A stretch of 47,361 nt of DNA from positions 1 to 47,361 of the forward strand of contig CAJUBG010000027.1 in NCBI GenBank assembly GCA_910584575.1, in the 5' to 3' direction. Source of the DNA: an uncultured Dorea sp. Its GTDB lineage: Bacteria > Bacillota > Clostridia > Lachnospirales > Lachnospiraceae. Positions 24,609 to 33,248 of this stretch are shown piece by piece. The notes under the pieces are model-generated. The model saw nothing but the letters and a program-made list of their open reading frames with translations. It was not told the origin of the DNA and did not search any database. The number at the start of each line of letters is the position of its first letter. The first letter of the stretch is position 1. The position numbers and the translations under genes are program-made.

Positions 24609-25802
24609 ATGGCACGTAAAGACGATATTTTAAGCATTTATACGAAGGAAGTAGAAGGGATTAAAGAGGCCGGCCTGTTCAAGGGCGAGGCGCCCTTTGT
24701 TTCACCCCAGGGTGCGAGAGTGAAGATGGAGGACGGCAGAGAGCTTTTGTGCATGTGCGCGAACAACTACCTTGGATTGGGCGATAACCCGCGGCTTATC
24801 GAGGCGGCTAAGAGAACCTATGATGAGAAGGGATATGGCGTGGCTTCCGTCCGTTTTATCTGCGGAACCCAGGATATTCACAAGAGACTGGAGAAGAAGA
24901 TTTCAGATTTCCTTGGAACAGACGATACGATCCTTTATTCCTCCTGCTTCGACGCCAACGGAGGATTATTCGAGACGATTCTGACGGCAGACGATGCGGT
25001 AATCAGCGACGAGCTGAACCATGCCTCCATCATTGACGGGGTGCGTCTGTGTAAGGCAAAACGTTTCCGCTATAAGAACAATAATATGGAAGATTTGGAG
25101 GCCAAGCTCAAGGAGGCAGACGAGGCAGGCGCAAGAATCAAGCTGATTGCCACAGACGGTGTGTTCTCCATGGACGGTATTATCTGTAACTTAAAGGGAG
25201 TATGTGACCTTGCGGACCAGTACAACGCACTGGTTATGGTGGATGACAGCCATGCGGTGGGCTTTGTAGGAAAGACCGGACGCGGAACGCCGGAATACTG
25301 CGGAGTACAGGGGCGTGTGGACATTATCACAGGAACTCTTGGAAAGGCTTTGGGAGGCGCATCCGGCGGATATACCTCCGGACGTAAGGAGATCATTGAC
25401 CTGCTTCGCCAGAGAAGCCGTCCGTACCTGTTCTCCAATTCCTTGGCGCCGGCAATCGCAGGCGCGAGTATCGAGCTGTTCGATATGCTGGATGAGAGCA
25501 CAGAGCTTCGGGATCATTTGGAGGAGGTTACGGCTTACTACCGCAAGGAGTTGGTAGACGGCGGCTTCGACGTTATTCCGGGAACACATCCATGCGTGCC
25601 GGTAATGCTGTACGACGAGAAGACGGCGGCGGAATTTGCCAGAAGGATGATGGACAAGGGCGTGTATGTTGTAGCATTCTCTTATCCGGTGGTTCCGAAG
25701 GGGAAGGCAAGAATCCGTACCCAGGTATGTGCAAGCCACACCAAGGAGGACATTGATTTTATCGTGAAGTGCTTCAAGGAAGTCAGAGAAGAAATGAAGT
25801 AA
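24609..25802 (+). CDS. kbl: Glycine C-acetyltransferase (2-amino-3-ketobutyrate CoA ligase)
   Basis: A 397-aa PLP enzyme of the alpha-oxoamine synthase family. It splits 2-amino-3-ketobutyrate with CoA to glycine and acetyl-CoA, completing the Tdh pathway. Signature features are CANNYLGL near the N-terminus, SCFDANGG, DDSHAVGFVG and the PLP lysine K246 in GTLGKALGG. Length matches E. coli Kbl. GGAAGGAATAATAAGAAG precedes the ATG. It lies directly after tdh and ends in a strong hairpin at 25819-25853. Confidence 0.97.
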   Translation: MARKDDILSIYTKEVEGIKEAGLFKGEAPFVSPQGARVKMEDGRELLCMCANNYLGLGDNPRLIEAAKRTYDEKGYGVASVRFICGTQDIHKRLEKKISDFLGTDDTILYSSCFDANGGLFETILTADDAVISDELNHASIIDGVRLCKAKRFRYKNNNMEDLEAKLKEADEAGARIKLIATDGVFSMDGIICNLKGVCDLADQYNALVMVDDSHAVGFVGKTGRGTPEYCGVQGRVDIITGTLGKALGGASGGYTSGRKEIIDLLRQRSRPYLFSNSLAPAIAGASIELFDMLDESTELRDHLEEVTAYYRKELVDGGFDVIPGTHPCVPVMLYDEKTAAEFARRMMDKGVYVVAFSYPVVPKGKARIRTQVCASHTKEDIDFIVKCFKEVREEMK

Positions 25803-25818
25803 TTTTCAAAAGAGAATC

Positions 25819-25856
25819 GGGGGCGTAGTAAATATCATTTTACTGCGTCCCCCTCA
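25819..25856 (+). terminator. Terminator of tdh-kbl
   Basis: GGGGGCGTAGTAAA pairs with TTTACTGCGTCCCCC with one bulge and one G.U, followed by TCATTGT. The tail is only weakly T-rich. Confidence 0.8.
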
Positions 25857-25885
25857 TTGTCAGGCAGGTTTCCGTCTGTTAGAAT
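25857..25885 (+). promoter_or_regulatory. Promoter of the M18 aminopeptidase gene
   Basis: TTGTCA (25857-25862) and TAGAAT (25880-25885) have a 17-bp spacer and follow directly on the kbl terminator. Confidence 0.6.
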
Positions 25886-25924
25886 AGGAAACGTATTTTA
25901 TAAAGAAATGGAGGAGATATAGTC

Positions 25925-27322
25925 ATGAGTCAGGAAAATACATGGAGAGCTTATTCTCCATCTGCAATGGAGGAGTTGGAGAAGATAAACGGGGAGTACA
26001 AGCTGTGTCTGGACGAGGGAAAGACGGAGAGAGAGTGCATCGACGCTTCCGTAGAACGTCTTTTAAAGAAAGGGTACAAGTCTCTGGAGGAGGTAAAAAA
26101 GGCGAACCGGCCTTTGAAGGCGGGCGATAAGGTATACGCCGTATGCATGAATAAGGCAATCGCAATCTTCCATATGGGTAAGCAGCCCCTTGAGGAAGGG
26201 ATGAATATCTTAGGCGCGCATATCGATTCTCCGCGTATTGACATCAAGCAGAATCCGCTGTATGAGAATGACGAGCTTGCCTATCTTGATACCCATTACT
26301 ACGGGGGAATCAAAAAGTATCAGTGGGTAACCATCCCTCTTGCCCTTCACGGCGTTATCGCGAAGAAGGACGGCACGGTGGTTAAGGTGAATATCGGAGA
26401 GAAGGAGGAGGAGCCGGTATTCGTTATCACGGATTTGCTGGTGCATCTGGCAGCGAAGCAGATGGAGAAGAAGGCGAACGAGGTAATCGAAGGAGAGAAG
26501 CTGGATATTCTGTTCGGAAGCCGCCCTATTGAGAAGGACGAGACGCTGGACAAAGAGGAAAAGGATACGGTCAAGGCCAATGTAATGCGGCTTTTGAAGG
26601 AATACTATGATATGGAGGAGGATGATTTTGCATCGGCAGAGCTTGAGATTGTTCCGGCGGGCAAGGCGAGAGACTGCGGGATTGACCGGAGTATGGTGAT
26701 GGCTTACGGGCAGGACGACAGGGTGTGCAGCTTCACGTCACTTTTTGCCATCCTGGATGTGGAGGAGGTGGAGAAAACCGCATGCTGTATCCTGGTGGAT
26801 AAAGAAGAAATTGGCAGCGTAGGCGCCACAGGCATGCACTCCCGTTTCTTTGAAAATGCGGTGGCAGAGCTGATTGCATTGGAGGGAAGCGAGTCAGAGC
26901 TTAAATTAAGACGTGCCCTTGCCAACTCCAGGATGTTATCCTCCGACGTCAGCGCGGCATATGATCCTATGTTTGCAGAGGCGTTTGAGAAGCGCAGCTC
27001 TGCGTTCTTCGGAAAAGGGCTGGTATTCAATAAATTTACCGGAAGCAAAGGAAAAGGCGGCTCTAATGATGCCAACGCCGAATATCTTGCAAAGATTCGC
27101 GGAATTATGGACGACGGCCAGGTGGCTTACCAGTATGCCGAGCTTGGCAAGGTGGACGTAGGCGGCGGCGGAACCATTGCCTATATCATGGCGAACTACG
27201 GCATGGAGGTAATCGACAGCGGCGTGGCGGTGCTGAATATGCATGCGCCCTGGGAGGTGACCAGCAAGGCAGACGTATATGAGGCATATAAGGGTTACAA
27301 GGCATTTTTAACAGCCAGATAG
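25925..27322 (+). CDS. M18 family aminopeptidase
   Basis: A 465-aa dinuclear zinc aminopeptidase (aspartyl-aminopeptidase family) that trims N-terminal residues from cytosolic peptides. Metal-site motifs are GAHIDSPRIDIKQNPL (His ligand), GQDDRVCSF (bridging Asp) and DKEEIGSVGATGM (catalytic Glu pair). The C-terminal His ligand lies in VLNMHAPWEVTSK. Start 25925 is preceded by GGAGGAGATATAGTC. It is monocistronic. It could cooperate with the M16C protease in peptide turnover, which is inference. Confidence 0.94.
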   Translation: MSQENTWRAYSPSAMEELEKINGEYKLCLDEGKTERECIDASVERLLKKGYKSLEEVKKANRPLKAGDKVYAVCMNKAIAIFHMGKQPLEEGMNILGAHIDSPRIDIKQNPLYENDELAYLDTHYYGGIKKYQWVTIPLALHGVIAKKDGTVVKVNIGEKEEEPVFVITDLLVHLAAKQMEKKANEVIEGEKLDILFGSRPIEKDETLDKEEKDTVKANVMRLLKEYYDMEEDDFASAELEIVPAGKARDCGIDRSMVMAYGQDDRVCSFTSLFAILDVEEVEKTACCILVDKEEIGSVGATGMHSRFFENAVAELIALEGSESELKLRRALANSRMLSSDVSAAYDPMFAEAFEKRSSAFFGKGLVFNKFTGSKGKGGSNDANAEYLAKIRGIMDDGQVAYQYAELGKVDVGGGGTIAYIMANYGMEVIDSGVAVLNMHAPWEVTSKADVYEAYKGYKAFLTAR

Positions 27323-27346
27323 AACAGGTAAAGCAGGCGATGAAAG

Positions 27347-27420
27347 AGCTGTCACGAAATAACTTTGAAGCAAGGGTTCCATAGACCTGGATGAAAGTTG
27401 GTTTCGTGACAGCTTATTTT
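27347..27420. terminator. Terminator between the aminopeptidase and araC-family genes
   Basis: AGCTGTCACGAAA (27347-27359) and TTTCGTGACAGCT (27402-27414) form a 13-bp perfect stem closing a 42-nt loop, followed by TATTTTTA. Inner AACTTT/AAAGTT can extend the stem. It lies between convergent genes. Confidence 0.78.
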
Positions 27421-28370
27421 TATATAGACGGTTTTTGCGTGGCCGTCTCGGTTTCTCTTTTGCTTATGCGCAGGGCATCTGTAATCCCCTTCACAGAAGA
27501 AGAATATTCCGACGGCGACATTCCCGTGGCAGCCTTGAACTGCTTGGAAAAATAGGGCAATGAGCTGTAAGAGAGATAATAGGCAATCTCCGTGAAATTC
27601 ATGGTGCCCTCTCGGATAATCTCCCTGGCGTGCTGAATCTTTAAGGCATTAAAGTAGTCGATGACACCGCATTTCTTAGCGTCATGGAACAGCGACTGCA
27701 AGGCGGAACGGCTGATAGAGAATTCATCGCAGATATCCTTAAGCTTAATCTGTTCGCAGATATGGTCCTCCATAAACTGGATGATTCTATCCAGGCGGTC
27801 CTGCCTGGCAGACTGTTTTTCCGGCGAGTCCTTCGGGATGGCAGAATCCGAAACGGTACTTTCAGGGTGGTTCCGAATACAGGTAATCAGGAATAATTCC
27901 AGGTAGAGGACAATCAACTGCTGTGACGCAAAGGGCGTCCTGTCCTTAATCTTCACCTGCTCTACACTGGGAAGATTCATAGGAGTAGAAAAAGTCTGCT
28001 TCCCCTCGGATATGATATGGGAAATCAGGGCGCGCTCGTCTCCGGAAAGGGTGTAGCTCTTATGTATGAACTGCTTCATTGCCGGTGATTGGCAGATAAA
28101 GGAAATAGCAATTAAGTTGGGAGAATTCTTACCAATGGATTTGATGGCATGGAATTCATTTGGCTGATGAAAAATGATATCGCCTGTATTCAGAGTCATC
28201 CAGGTATCATCAGAACGGACGGACACAGTTCCGTTGTCTACGTACAAAAATTCCCAAAAATCGTGTGCCTCCCCCTGGAAGACAAAGTTCTTCATATATT
28301 CAAAATAATGAAGTGTGATGATGGAATCAATGTGGATATCTTTTCGCATTTTGGTTTTGATGTAAGTCAT
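27420..28370 (-). CDS. AraC-family transcriptional regulator of the glycan locus
   Basis: A 316-aa regulator with an N-terminal cupin-like sensing domain (MKNFVFQGEAHDFWEFLYVDNG, and then GDIIFHQPNEFH) and a C-terminal double helix-turn-helix. The DNA-binding part contains ICDEFSISRSALQSLFHDAKKCG and the family finger IAYYLSYSSLPYFSKQFKAATGMSPSEY. ATG 28370 has AGAGGTACTCCT upstream. It is divergent from the glycosidase-oxidoreductase-ABC genes, the usual place for a regulator sensing the imported sugar. The ligand is unknown. Confidence 0.92.
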   Translation of the reverse strand: MTYIKTKMRKDIHIDSIITLHYFEYMKNFVFQGEAHDFWEFLYVDNGTVSVRSDDTWMTLNTGDIIFHQPNEFHAIKSIGKNSPNLIAISFICQSPAMKQFIHKSYTLSGDERALISHIISEGKQTFSTPMNLPSVEQVKIKDRTPFASQQLIVLYLELFLITCIRNHPESTVSDSAIPKDSPEKQSARQDRLDRIIQFMEDHICEQIKLKDICDEFSISRSALQSLFHDAKKCGVIDYFNALKIQHAREIIREGTMNFTEIAYYLSYSSLPYFSKQFKAATGMSPSEYSSSVKGITDALRISKRETETATQKPSI

Positions 28371-28425
28371 AGGAGTACCTCTTTGATTGATTGTAACTTA
28401 TTACTAAATCATGTGATTTATAATG

Positions 28426-28445
28426 AAGCACACATTAGTGTGCTT
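28426..28445. promoter_or_regulatory. 20-bp perfect inverted repeat, operator candidate
   Basis: AAGCACAC (28426-28433), ATTA, GTGTGCTT (28438-28445) is a perfect inverted repeat in the divergent intergenic region. It begins at the predicted start point of the araC-family transcript and lies upstream of the glycosidase operon. It could be an operator for autoregulation or a 5' RNA hairpin. Confidence 0.55.
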
Positions 28446-28451
28446 GTATAA

Positions 28452-28480
28452 ATAATAGCAGAAATGAGATGATTGTACAA
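28452..28480 (-). promoter_or_regulatory. Candidate promoter of the araC-family gene
   Basis: On the minus strand TTGTAC (28480-28475) and TATTAT (28457-28452) have a 17-bp spacer. TTGTACAA is itself palindromic and may also serve as the -35 of a plus-strand promoter (TTGTAC at 28473, TATAAG at 28497, 18-bp spacer). Confidence 0.5.
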
Positions 28481-28582
28481 TAAGGCTAGACGATAATATA
28501 AGCATAATTGTATAAATTATAATATAATACTATATAAATAAAAGAGAAAACGTGCATATTCACTAAAATAGAAAGGGACAAT

Positions 28583-30484
28583 ATGACAAGTATTAAGGTA
28601 AATAATATAAAGGTAAATTTTGACGAAGAAAGTCTTCGGTTTTCATTATATAAGAAAGAGACTGTGTGGGAATGGTGTGAAGGCTATCAGCCGTATTTTG
28701 AATGTGAAGGCGGAAGGATAGAATTTAAGGAGGCGGCCTCCATCAGCCATGAAAAGGTAGAGAACGGACTTGGAATCGGAATCCGAAGCAGATATCAGGG
28801 ATTTTCTGTTGGGGGCAGAAAGATTCCGTATACATTTGAGACTTACGTGTGGATTGAGCGCGCCACCCAGGACATTTACTTTGAATGGATTCCAATCTGT
28901 GAGGAGGGGCTTGTGGTAAAGCGCGTATACTGGCCGGGCGCAATGGCCTTTGAAGATAAGCGGGAGGACTGGTATACATTGCTGAACCTCCAGCAAGGCT
29001 TGATGATTCCAAACACATGGGAGACAGAACTTGGAGAGCTGGTGTTTGACGGCTTCTTTGGAACTGCGGGAGGATATATGCCCTGGTTCGGACAGATTAA
29101 GGAGGGGGAAGGCTGTCTTGCGCTTTGCACAACACCGTGGAATGGAGGAATTCAGGCGCAGCATCCGGCCGGAGGGCCTTATACCCATGTGAATGTTTAT
29201 TTTGAGCCAAGCCTGGGCAGGATAGAGTATCGCAGGATTATGCGTTACTCATTAATGAGCCGCTGCGATTACAATGATATGTGCAAGGCTTACCGTACAT
29301 ATGTGAACGAACAGGGGAAGCTTCGTACCCTGAAAGAAAAGGCGGCAAAGACACCGTCCGTAGAACGGTTGATTGGCTCTGGGTTTGTACATGCGGGAAT
29401 CAAGACCCACGTATGCGAGAATTCGGATTTCTTTGACCCTAATGAGCCGGAAAAGAACAACAACCTTACCACATTTGCGGCAAGGGAGGCGCAGATGAGA
29501 GAGCTTTATGAGGCGGGCGCTAAGAAGGTCTACCTTCATCTGGACGGATGGGCGCAGCCTGGATATGACAACCAGCACCCAGACTATGCGCCGGCGTGCG
29601 AGGAGGCAGGCGGATGGGCGGGGATGAAATCCCTCGTGGATACCATGCATGAGCTTGGGTATATGTTCGGGATTCATGACCAGTACAGGGACTTCTATCT
29701 GGCGGCGCCCAGTTTTGACGAAGACTATGCATGCAGGCTTACCGACGGGACGATTCCTACGCATCAGCGTTGGGCGGGCGGCCCTCAGTCATTCTTATGC
29801 GGTACCCAGGCGCCTTACTATGTGAAGCGTAACTTTGCTGCCCTGCGGGACAACCAGATAGAGTTGGACTGTGCATATCTGGATGTATTTACCTGTAATG
29901 AAGGGGATGAGTGCAGCAATCCCCGCCACAGGATGAGCAGGAGGGAATGCTATGAGGCGAGGAACCATTGCTTCGACTATCTGATGTCCCAGGGAATCCT
30001 GCCAAGCTCGGAGGAGGTTAGCGATTGGTGCGTGCCAAGCATGGTATTCTGCCATTACGCGCCATATGATTTCATGATGCGCGAGCCTGGAAGCCCCAAG
30101 TTCGGGGTTCCGGTGCCGCTTTTTAACCTGGTATATCACGACTGCTTAATTGAGCCGTGGATGATGGAGAGGGTAAGCGAAGATGAGGACTATATGCTCT
30201 ACGCCGTGTTAAACGGCGGCGCCCCCTATCTTCTGAGGGACGGCGCATACCCGAATACCGACGGCTCTTTTGAGACACTGGGGTTAGGTCTTAAGGAGGA
30301 TATCAAGAGATGCGACGTTGTCTGTAAGCTGCATGAGAAGGTGGCAAAGTGTGAGATGGTGCGTCACGAGATGGTGGATGGGGATTACACCGTTCAGAGG
30401 ACAGTGTTTGCAGACGGTACGACGGTGACGGTTGATTTTGGAAAACAGACTTATGAGATTGTCTACGGTACGGATGTAAAATAA
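28583..30484 (+). CDS. Putative cytosolic glycoside hydrolase, family uncertain
   Basis: A 633-aa protein with a beta-rich N-terminal third and a predicted TIM-barrel centre. The barrel shows KVYLHLDGWAQPGYDNQHPD, then MHELGYMFGIHDQYRDFY, and IELDCAYLDVFTCNEGDE with candidate nucleophile D434. SSEEVSDW follows (E477/E478, candidate acid/base). The pattern recalls the DUF5696/GH101/GH129-like group acting on alpha-linked sugars, but I cannot place it firmly. There is no signal peptide, so it would act on imported oligosaccharides. GAAAGGGACA precedes the ATG. It leads a probable operon with an oxidoreductase and a sugar ABC transporter. The catalytic residues are guesses from position. Confidence 0.65.
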   Translation: MTSIKVNNIKVNFDEESLRFSLYKKETVWEWCEGYQPYFECEGGRIEFKEAASISHEKVENGLGIGIRSRYQGFSVGGRKIPYTFETYVWIERATQDIYFEWIPICEEGLVVKRVYWPGAMAFEDKREDWYTLLNLQQGLMIPNTWETELGELVFDGFFGTAGGYMPWFGQIKEGEGCLALCTTPWNGGIQAQHPAGGPYTHVNVYFEPSLGRIEYRRIMRYSLMSRCDYNDMCKAYRTYVNEQGKLRTLKEKAAKTPSVERLIGSGFVHAGIKTHVCENSDFFDPNEPEKNNNLTTFAAREAQMRELYEAGAKKVYLHLDGWAQPGYDNQHPDYAPACEEAGGWAGMKSLVDTMHELGYMFGIHDQYRDFYLAAPSFDEDYACRLTDGTIPTHQRWAGGPQSFLCGTQAPYYVKRNFAALRDNQIELDCAYLDVFTCNEGDECSNPRHRMSRRECYEARNHCFDYLMSQGILPSSEEVSDWCVPSMVFCHYAPYDFMMREPGSPKFGVPVPLFNLVYHDCLIEPWMMERVSEDEDYMLYAVLNGGAPYLLRDGAYPNTDGSFETLGLGLKEDIKRCDVVCKLHEKVAKCEMVRHEMVDGDYTVQRTVFADGTTVTVDFGKQTYEIVYGTDVK

Positions 30485-30514
30485 TAAAAATCATTTATAG
30501 AAAGGGATGGAAAG

Positions 30515-31825
30515 ATGAGCAAAGTGACGAAGATTGCGATTGCAGGGCTTGGCAGCAGGGGAAAAGATTTTTATGCAAAGTCAGCCAAGCTGCATCCGGA
30601 TAAGATGGAGATTGTTGCAATCGCAGATATCGATCCAGAGAAGGTTTCACTCGTTGCGAAGGAATATCATGTACCGAAGGAGGCATGTTTTTCAAGCGCT
30701 GAAGAAATGCTTAGGCAGGAAAAACTGGCTGACGCCATGATTATCGCGACACAGGACAGGCAGCATGTAGGACATGCTACGGCTGCCTTGGAAAAGGGGT
30801 ATCACCTGCTGCTTGAAAAGCCGGTGTCGCCCGACCTTGCCGAGTGCCGTAAGCTTGCAGACGTAGCAAAACGCTGCGGCAAAAAAGTGGTGGTATGCCA
30901 TGTACTCCGGTATACGCCAATCTACCAGAAGGTGAAGGAATTGCTTGATTCTGGCGTGATTGGGGATGTGGTTTCGATTATGGCTACCGAGAATGTGGGG
31001 TGGTTTCATCAGGCGCACAGCTTTGTGCGCGGAAACTGGGCGAATTCTGAGGAGACAAGCCCGATGATTCTGCAAAAATGCTGTCATGATATGGATTTAT
31101 ATCCGTGGCTTGCGGGAAAGACCTGCGAATCCCTGACCTCCTATGGGGACACCTACTTATTCAAGAAGGAGAAGGCGCCCAAGGGCTGTGCCAAGCGGTG
31201 TCTTGAGGGATGTGAGGTAAGAGGAGAATGTCCTTTTGACGCGGAGAAGATTTATCTGGACAACAAGGTATACGGTTACCGAAACGGGAACAGGTTTTGG
31301 CCATTGGATGTACTTGTACCGTCAGGCCCCACGGAAGAACAGCTTATGAAAGCGATACGGGAAGGGAGATTCGGACAGTGCGTATACCACTGTAATAATA
31401 ATGTAGTGGATCATCAGGTAGTGAACTTAAGAATGACAGACGGAACCACCATGAGCTTTACCATGTGCGGCTTCACGCCGGATATTTCCCGCTATGCCCG
31501 TTTCATGGGTACAAAGGGCGAGCTGCGTGTGGATATGAGGGAGAAGGCGCAGGACTGTGAGATTAGTATCCGCAGGTTTGAAAGCGCTATGCCGGTGGAG
31601 ACCATTGACGTAGCGGCGCTTGCCGAGGATTTCTCCGGACACGGCGGCGGGGATGACCGTATGGTGATGGAATTTATCGATATCATCAGCGGCGAGAAGG
31701 AGGAGAGTTCTTATGTGACCTCATTAGACCGTTCACTGGAAAGCCATTACTGCGCCCTTGCCGCAGAATACTCAAGGACTCATGATGGGTGTCCGGTGAA
31801 GATTGCGGAGTTTGGAAAAAATTAA
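30515..31825 (+). CDS. Gfo/Idh/MocA family oxidoreductase
   Basis: A 436-aa NAD(P)-dependent sugar or inositol-type dehydrogenase. The N-terminal Rossmann fold starts VTKIAIAGLGSRGKDFY. The family motif EKPVSPDLAEC carries the conserved Lys of the EKP signature. A Cys-rich insertion (CAKRCLEGCEVRGECPF) lies in the second domain and could bind a metal; it is not general in the family. GAAAGGGATGGAAAG precedes the ATG. It starts 30 nt after the glycosidase gene. In such loci these enzymes oxidise or epimerise a released sugar, and some members of the family are NAD-dependent glycosidases. Confidence 0.88.
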   Translation: MSKVTKIAIAGLGSRGKDFYAKSAKLHPDKMEIVAIADIDPEKVSLVAKEYHVPKEACFSSAEEMLRQEKLADAMIIATQDRQHVGHATAALEKGYHLLLEKPVSPDLAECRKLADVAKRCGKKVVVCHVLRYTPIYQKVKELLDSGVIGDVVSIMATENVGWFHQAHSFVRGNWANSEETSPMILQKCCHDMDLYPWLAGKTCESLTSYGDTYLFKKEKAPKGCAKRCLEGCEVRGECPFDAEKIYLDNKVYGYRNGNRFWPLDVLVPSGPTEEQLMKAIREGRFGQCVYHCNNNVVDHQVVNLRMTDGTTMSFTMCGFTPDISRYARFMGTKGELRVDMREKAQDCEISIRRFESAMPVETIDVAALAEDFSGHGGGDDRMVMEFIDIISGEKEESSYVTSLDRSLESHYCALAAEYSRTHDGCPVKIAEFGKN

Positions 31826-31837
31826 TCAGATATGCTT

Positions 31838-31872
31838 GCCTCTCTGGAATTCCAAGAACAGCGCAGGGAGGC
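31838..31872 (+). promoter_or_regulatory. Intercistronic hairpin before the sugar-binding protein gene
   Basis: GCCTCTCTG (31838-31846) pairs with CAGGGAGGC (31864-31872) with one G.U. There is no T run. Hairpins at this place in ABC operons often mark processing that raises binding-protein mRNA over upstream genes. Confidence 0.5.
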
Positions 31873-31918
31873 TTCATATAGAAACTTAAAATTATTAAAC
31901 AAAGAAGGAGTGAAGATT

Positions 31919-33226
31919 ATGAAGAAGAATCTGAAGAAAATGGCAGCTCTTGGACTGTGTGTAGCAATGGGGACGACGATGCTTGCGGGCTGCGGCGGCT
32001 CTGACAGCGGGGACGGCGGCTCTGACGGCGGTTCATCAGGCGGCTCAGGTAAGAAGACAGAGCTGGCGTTCGGTATCTGGGATGAGAACCAGAGGCCGGC
32101 AATGGAGAAGCTTGTAGAGGCTTATGAGAAGGAGAATGAGGATGTGAGTATTGAGATTCAGCTTACACCTTACAAGGGCGGAGAGTATTGGACCAAGTTG
32201 GAGGCAGCAGCAGGCGGCGGCAAGGCGCCGGACGTATTCTGGCTGAACGTGCTTCATCTGGATTCTTATGTGGACGGAGGTATTCTGGCTGATATGACAG
32301 AGGCGATTGATGCGTCTGACATTAATGATTCATTTCCGGAGACTCTGGTAGAGAACTATGTCCGCGACGGCGTGAAGTATGCGGTTCCGAAGGATTTTGA
32401 TACCAATGCGCTGTGGTACAACAAAGAGATTTTTGACGCTGCAGGCGTAGAATACCCGACGGATGATATGACCTATGAAGATCTGGTTAAGACGGCAGAG
32501 GACTTAAAGGCAGCAGGTCTTGACGACGGCGTATATCCATTCGCTTGTCCGGTTGATTTCCAGACATGGTATTATCAGACTGTATACGCTAACGGCGGAT
32601 ATATCCTGAATGATGATAAGACAGAGACCGGCTACGATGATCCTAAGACTCAGGAGGGTATCCAGTGCTGGATTGATATGATTGAGAAAGAGCTTTCTCC
32701 TGGTTCAGCAGCCCTTTCTGAGACGTCAGCAGACGCTATGTTCGAGGGCGGACAGCTTGCCATGAATTTCGCAGGTTCTTATATGGTTCCTCAGTATGCA
32801 GGAAACGATGCAATCGCAGACAAGATTGACTGCGTAGAGATTCCTACATTTAACGGTGTAGAGGACAACTGTATCAATGGTCTTGGATATGCCGTATTCG
32901 AGGGCAGCAAGAACAAGGAGGCAGCAATCGATTTCGCAATTTGGCTTGGAAGCGCGGACGCGATGAAGATTCAGGGAGAGACAGGCGTGGTTATTTCTGC
33001 AAGGACAGATGCACAGGGCTATTTTGCAGATGCAAATCCGGATTACAACCTGGCAGCTTATACCAATCACTCAGACGAGGCTTATCCGCTTCCGGTATGT
33101 ATGGTAGCAGCAGAGCTTTACGATTTGGAGGCGACATATCTTCAGAAGGCATATAACGGTGAGGAATCACTGGCAGACGCCTGTAAAGAACTGAAAGCAG
33201 AGGCAGACGCATTACTTGCGAAATAG
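31919..33226 (+). CDS. Sugar ABC transporter substrate-binding lipoprotein
   Basis: A 435-aa extracellular solute-binding protein of family 1. The lipoprotein signal is MKKNLKKMAALGLCVAMG followed by TTMLAGCG, with lipidated C25. A Gly/Ser/Asp linker follows. Binding-protein features include AFGIWDENQRPAMEKLVEAY and PDVFWLNVLH. I chose ATG 31919 because AGAAGGAG lies 9 nt upstream; the in-frame start at 31832 lies in an intergenic hairpin region. It is followed closely by two permease genes. Substrate is probably an oligosaccharide handled by the neighbouring glycosidases. Confidence 0.95.
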   Translation: MKKNLKKMAALGLCVAMGTTMLAGCGGSDSGDGGSDGGSSGGSGKKTELAFGIWDENQRPAMEKLVEAYEKENEDVSIEIQLTPYKGGEYWTKLEAAAGGGKAPDVFWLNVLHLDSYVDGGILADMTEAIDASDINDSFPETLVENYVRDGVKYAVPKDFDTNALWYNKEIFDAAGVEYPTDDMTYEDLVKTAEDLKAAGLDDGVYPFACPVDFQTWYYQTVYANGGYILNDDKTETGYDDPKTQEGIQCWIDMIEKELSPGSAALSETSADAMFEGGQLAMNFAGSYMVPQYAGNDAIADKIDCVEIPTFNGVEDNCINGLGYAVFEGSKNKEAAIDFAIWLGSADAMKIQGETGVVISARTDAQGYFADANPDYNLAAYTNHSDEAYPLPVCMVAAELYDLEATYLQKAYNGEESLADACKELKAEADALLAK

Positions 33227-33248
33227 CAAGGGCTAAGTGGGTGACGAT

